In this document: positions 60,877 to 64,000 of the stretch, piece after piece
Position numbering within the stretch: position 1 is the stretch's first letter
Layout of the letters: every line of letters starts with the position of its first letter
From: an uncultured Candidatus Altimarinota bacterium
GTDB lineage: Bacteria > Patescibacteriota > Gracilibacteria > BD1-5 > UBA2023
Direction of reading: 5' to 3'
Length of the DNA stretch: 64,000 nt
Assembly (NCBI GenBank): GCA_936941205.1
Contig: CAKZJF010000083.1
Coordinates: 1 to 64,000, forward strand
Made by a program: the position numbers and the translations under genes
The notes under the pieces: generated by a model
Database searches by the model: none
The model's input: only the letters and a program-made list of their open reading frames with translations
What the model was told of the DNA's origin: nothing

Positions 60877-60879
60877 ATT

Positions 60880-61344
60880 ATGAAACGATATATACTGTTG
60901 GATAATATTCGTTCCCTTCATAATGTTGGATCAATATTTCGAACTGCTGATGGATCATGATTTGATATGATTTATTTAACGGGATATACTCCAACACCAC
61001 CGAGAAAAGAAATATCAAAAACTGCACTTGATGCAGAAAATTCAGTGCCTTGGGAATTTTATAAAGATCCAACGGAAATTATTCAGTTCCTTCAATGACA
61101 ATGAGTAAAAATTCTCTGCATCGAACAAGATGGAAATAGTAAATCGATTGAAAATATAAAAATACATAAAAATGATTCTATATGCTATATTGTATGAAAT
61201 GAGAAAACATGAGTATCGAAGTCATTATTAAATATTGCTGATGTTATTATTGAACTTCCAATGTTAGGAATTAAACAATCTCTCAATGTGAGTGTTACAG
61301 CAGGAATAATAATGTATATTGATATGCTCTATAAACGAATATAA
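60880..61344 (+). CDS. SpoU/TrmH-family RNA methyltransferase
   Basis: [58 protein letters not shown]...CYIVGNEKTGVSKSLLNIADVIIELPMLGIKQSLNVSVTAGIIMY. Confidence 0.93.
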
Positions 61345-61347
61345 TAT

Positions 61348-62334
61348 CTACCTTCTCTCAATATGAACTTGCCTATTTCTTAGTATCTCAATTTGTAATA
61401 AACTAAGTATAATTTCAGCATCTGTTCATTTCAGCACTATTTTCTGAATCCAATCATTTGCACGTTTATCCCATATATCTCGATCATAAAAAAAAGAAAA
61501 GTCATTTAATTGCATCTCTTGTTGGAGTGACTGTATTTTATTCGATAATTTCCATATAATATCCTTCACAATTCACTGAGACTTATCTTGAACAAATAAG
61601 TGTATCAGATTTCCATAAGGTGGATATCAATATTTTTTTCTCATTTGAAGACAGTATTGAAAAAAAGATTTATAATTTCATTCTAAACATATATCTATAA
61701 AAGAAGAGTCCTTTAGATATGTTTGAATTAATACATGTGATCCATATTTTAATGCTGAGGTAATTTGTAAATATATTTTCTCTTCAATTCTATAATCAGG
61801 AATAGTAAACTCACTTTCCAATAGTAAAAAAGAAGTGAGTACAATATTGTTATTATGAATCGAATTTGCCATATCAGTACCAATAATAATATCAGCAGAT
61901 TCAATTCATCAATATAAATTCCCTCATTCTTTTTTTATATCCGAATCAAGCCGAATAATATTTGCTGTTGGGAATAATCTTACTAAATCAGTAAAAATTT
62001 GTTGAATTCCAATTCACTTTGAAACGATATTGTGTGATGAGCATTCTGGACATGATATTGGGAGATCAATGGTGTTATTACATTGATGGCAAATCAAAGT
62101 CTTCTTGGGATGAGTATGATACGAATAAGCAACATCACAAAATGGACATTTCCAATAATACGCACAATCATTACAGGAAAACAATCTCCCGTATCATCTT
62201 TTATTATAGAGCAAAAGAACTTTTTTCTTAGAAAAAATTACCTCCTCAATAGAAGTAAAAAGCTCTCGAGAAATGAATGCTCCCTGCAAAATGGTATCAG
62301 AAAGATTTATTAACGAAACATATGATGAGTTCAT
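61348..62334 (-). CDS. PriA-like primosomal protein lacking the N-terminal ATPase core
   Basis: LLLYNKRGYGRLFSCNDCAYYWKCPFCDVAYSYHTHPKKTLICHQCNNTIDLPISCPECSSHNIVSKGIGIQQIFTDLVRLFPTANIIRLDSD...IIIGTDMANSI; PriA-type zinc ribbons and C-terminal helicase lobe remnants. Confidence 0.8.
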
Positions 62335-62336
62335 AA

Positions 62337-62783
62337 TTATAATAACTCTTCTTCAAGAAACTTTATAAACTCTCGTACATTTTCATGATTATGATAAATA
62401 GAGGCGTATCGTAAAAATGCTACTTCATCCAAGTCTCTTAATCGACGGAGTATATCTTTTCAAATTCTCTTTGAAGTGATTCCTTGTTTATTTTGAGCCC
62501 ACTCCATTTCAAGAGCATTAATAATTTGTTCGAGTTTATCTGGATCAAATTTTCTCTTAACAAGCGCTTTGGTCATAGAGCTTACAACCTTCGTACGATC
62601 ATAGGTTTCAAGTTCACCAGAAAGCTTCGTAACCATAAAAGAAACGAACTCTAAACGTTCAAATGTCGTAAAACGAGCGCTACATTTTTCACATTCACGC
62701 CTTCTTCTTACCGCCTTTCCATCATCAGTTAATCGTGAATCTATGACTTTTGTATCAAGATTTTTACATTTTGGACATTTCAT
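62337..62783 (-). CDS. nrdR: Transcriptional regulator NrdR
   Basis: MKCPKCKNLDTKVIDSRLTDDGKAVRRRRECEKCSARFTTFERLEFVSFMVTKLSGELETYDRTKVVSSMTKALVKRKFDPDKLEQII. Confidence 0.97.
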
Positions 62784-62852
62784 AATTCTTAAAAAAGAAT
62801 GTAATATACAAAGAATATAGAATTAGTCTCCAATGTCAAAAACGATATACTA

Positions 62853-64000
62853 TTATTCCACAATAATTTTTTCAAAACTCGTATAACCCATAAGATAAGG
62901 ATTATATAAATAATAACCTGTAGCTGGTGGCCACATATATTCTCATTGCCATTCAGGCCGAAAAAAGTATTCATACTTAATAGAATCACCATATCACCAA
63001 GCTGCGTGGGCAAAAATACGATCAATTTTATTCTCAACATATGAGAATCACCAATTAGTAGCATCCATTTTTACTGACATCTCAGTCGTTTTAAAGGTTT
63101 TATTCAATGGATGATATCCTCAGGGAAGAAAATCCTCAATTGCAAAATCTGTCCAACTCATATCTTTTTTTGTTGGTATGAATGCCTCAATTAGAACTTT
63201 ATATAATTTTCATTTCTTTATTACTCCATTAATAATAGGTATGGTGTGAACAAATTCTGAATTATACGCATCCTTTGAAATTACTCCTGCCTCTTCATCT
63301 ACTTCAAATAATGATCGTTTTATATGTACTCAAGAATCTTTTGATGGGAGCACATATGGATCAGCTGGAAAAAGATTATACATAATGCTAGTACGAATTG
63401 GGTACTGACTCTTCAAGGAAAAATTGATTGCTGATCAAATACTTGAAACTTGGATTGAAAGTGATTGAAAAAGATTATCACTTCAAATTGTTATAACTTG
63501 TTTTATATCTCAGGCGTGAATTGTAACATCTGTTGTTGGATATTGTTGGATTTTTTTAGCATGTTTAAAGAAGGCTAAAAATGTTTGATATTTAGATTGT
63601 GTAGAGTAATAATAACTATTCCAATCAAGCATAGATAATTCATCAAGAATCTTCTCAGCATTAGAAAATTGACCTGTTCTATCAAGTAATATACTTGCAA
63701 GGATTGCCTTATCGGCAAATTTATCCCAATAATACCAAGAATCAAATCAATCTGCTTTAGAAAGAATTTGAACTTTCGTAGCATCTAGCAATGATTGATC
63801 AAACTTTACTATTTTATTTACATCAAGATAATGACGCCCATAAACATAGGAGAGTAATGCATGTCAATTGAGTTGTTTGGAATCAATAGAATCGTACAAT
63901 GTTCGAGCAAGTGGACTTTGAATTCTTGCAAGTGTCCAAAATAAATCAGCTTTATCTTCGAGTGTTGTATATTCTCATATATTTGATTCAATATATCAAG
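62853..64000 (-). CDS. Alpha-2-macroglobulin-like protein, C-terminal part (truncated by window edge)
   Basis: ...GHALLSYVYGRHYLDVNKIVKFDQSLL...MSWTDFAIEDFLPGGYHPLNKTF...ENKIDRIFAHAAWGYGDSIKYEYFFRPEWQGEYMWPPATGYYLYNPYLMGYTSFEKIIVE*; bacterial A2M C-terminal pattern. Confidence 0.75.

Overview
This window reads as one contiguous, AT-rich bacterial chromosome segment in which UGA is not a stop codon. Reading TGA as glycine (NCBI translation table 25, known from Absconditabacteria/SR1 and Gracilibacteria/BD1-5) fuses most of the fragmented ORF track into about 60 full-length, tightly packed genes. All of the complete genes I traced end in TAA or TAG. In-frame TGA falls on invariant glycines: both adenylate-kinase P-loops, RlmN CATGKLG, HemW FGGGTP, TrmD YGGLPG, trypsin GNSGGP, and the RNA m5C methyltransferase PCSGEGT. 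Content is mostly housekeeping: topA, ung, two tandem adenylate kinases, hemW, secE-nusG, greA, rlmN, a dNTP cluster (5'-3' exonuclease, tmk, thyA, dut, dcd), pepF, ruvC, trmD, holA-like, xth, pyk, alaS, rlmE, smpB, gmk, class A PBP, rplJ-rplL, tsaD, uvrC, dnaJ-like, nrdR. RNA features are rnpB, tRNA-Ser(GGA), tRNA-Thr(GGT) and an L10-leader-like element with an attenuator hairpin. The accessory highlight is a solitary DpnI-type (GmATC-specific) restriction endonuclease homolog that itself uses in-frame UGA at glycines conserved in DpnI. It is followed by a perfect 14-bp hairpin whose T-tract abuts the start codon of a small unknown ORF. Other oddities include the near absence of Shine-Dalgarno motifs, a PriA-like protein lacking the ATPase core, a short AlaRS, and several unknown secreted or membrane proteins. 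Coordinates were derived by hand and checked for frame; homology calls are from memory and motif recognition, with no database search.
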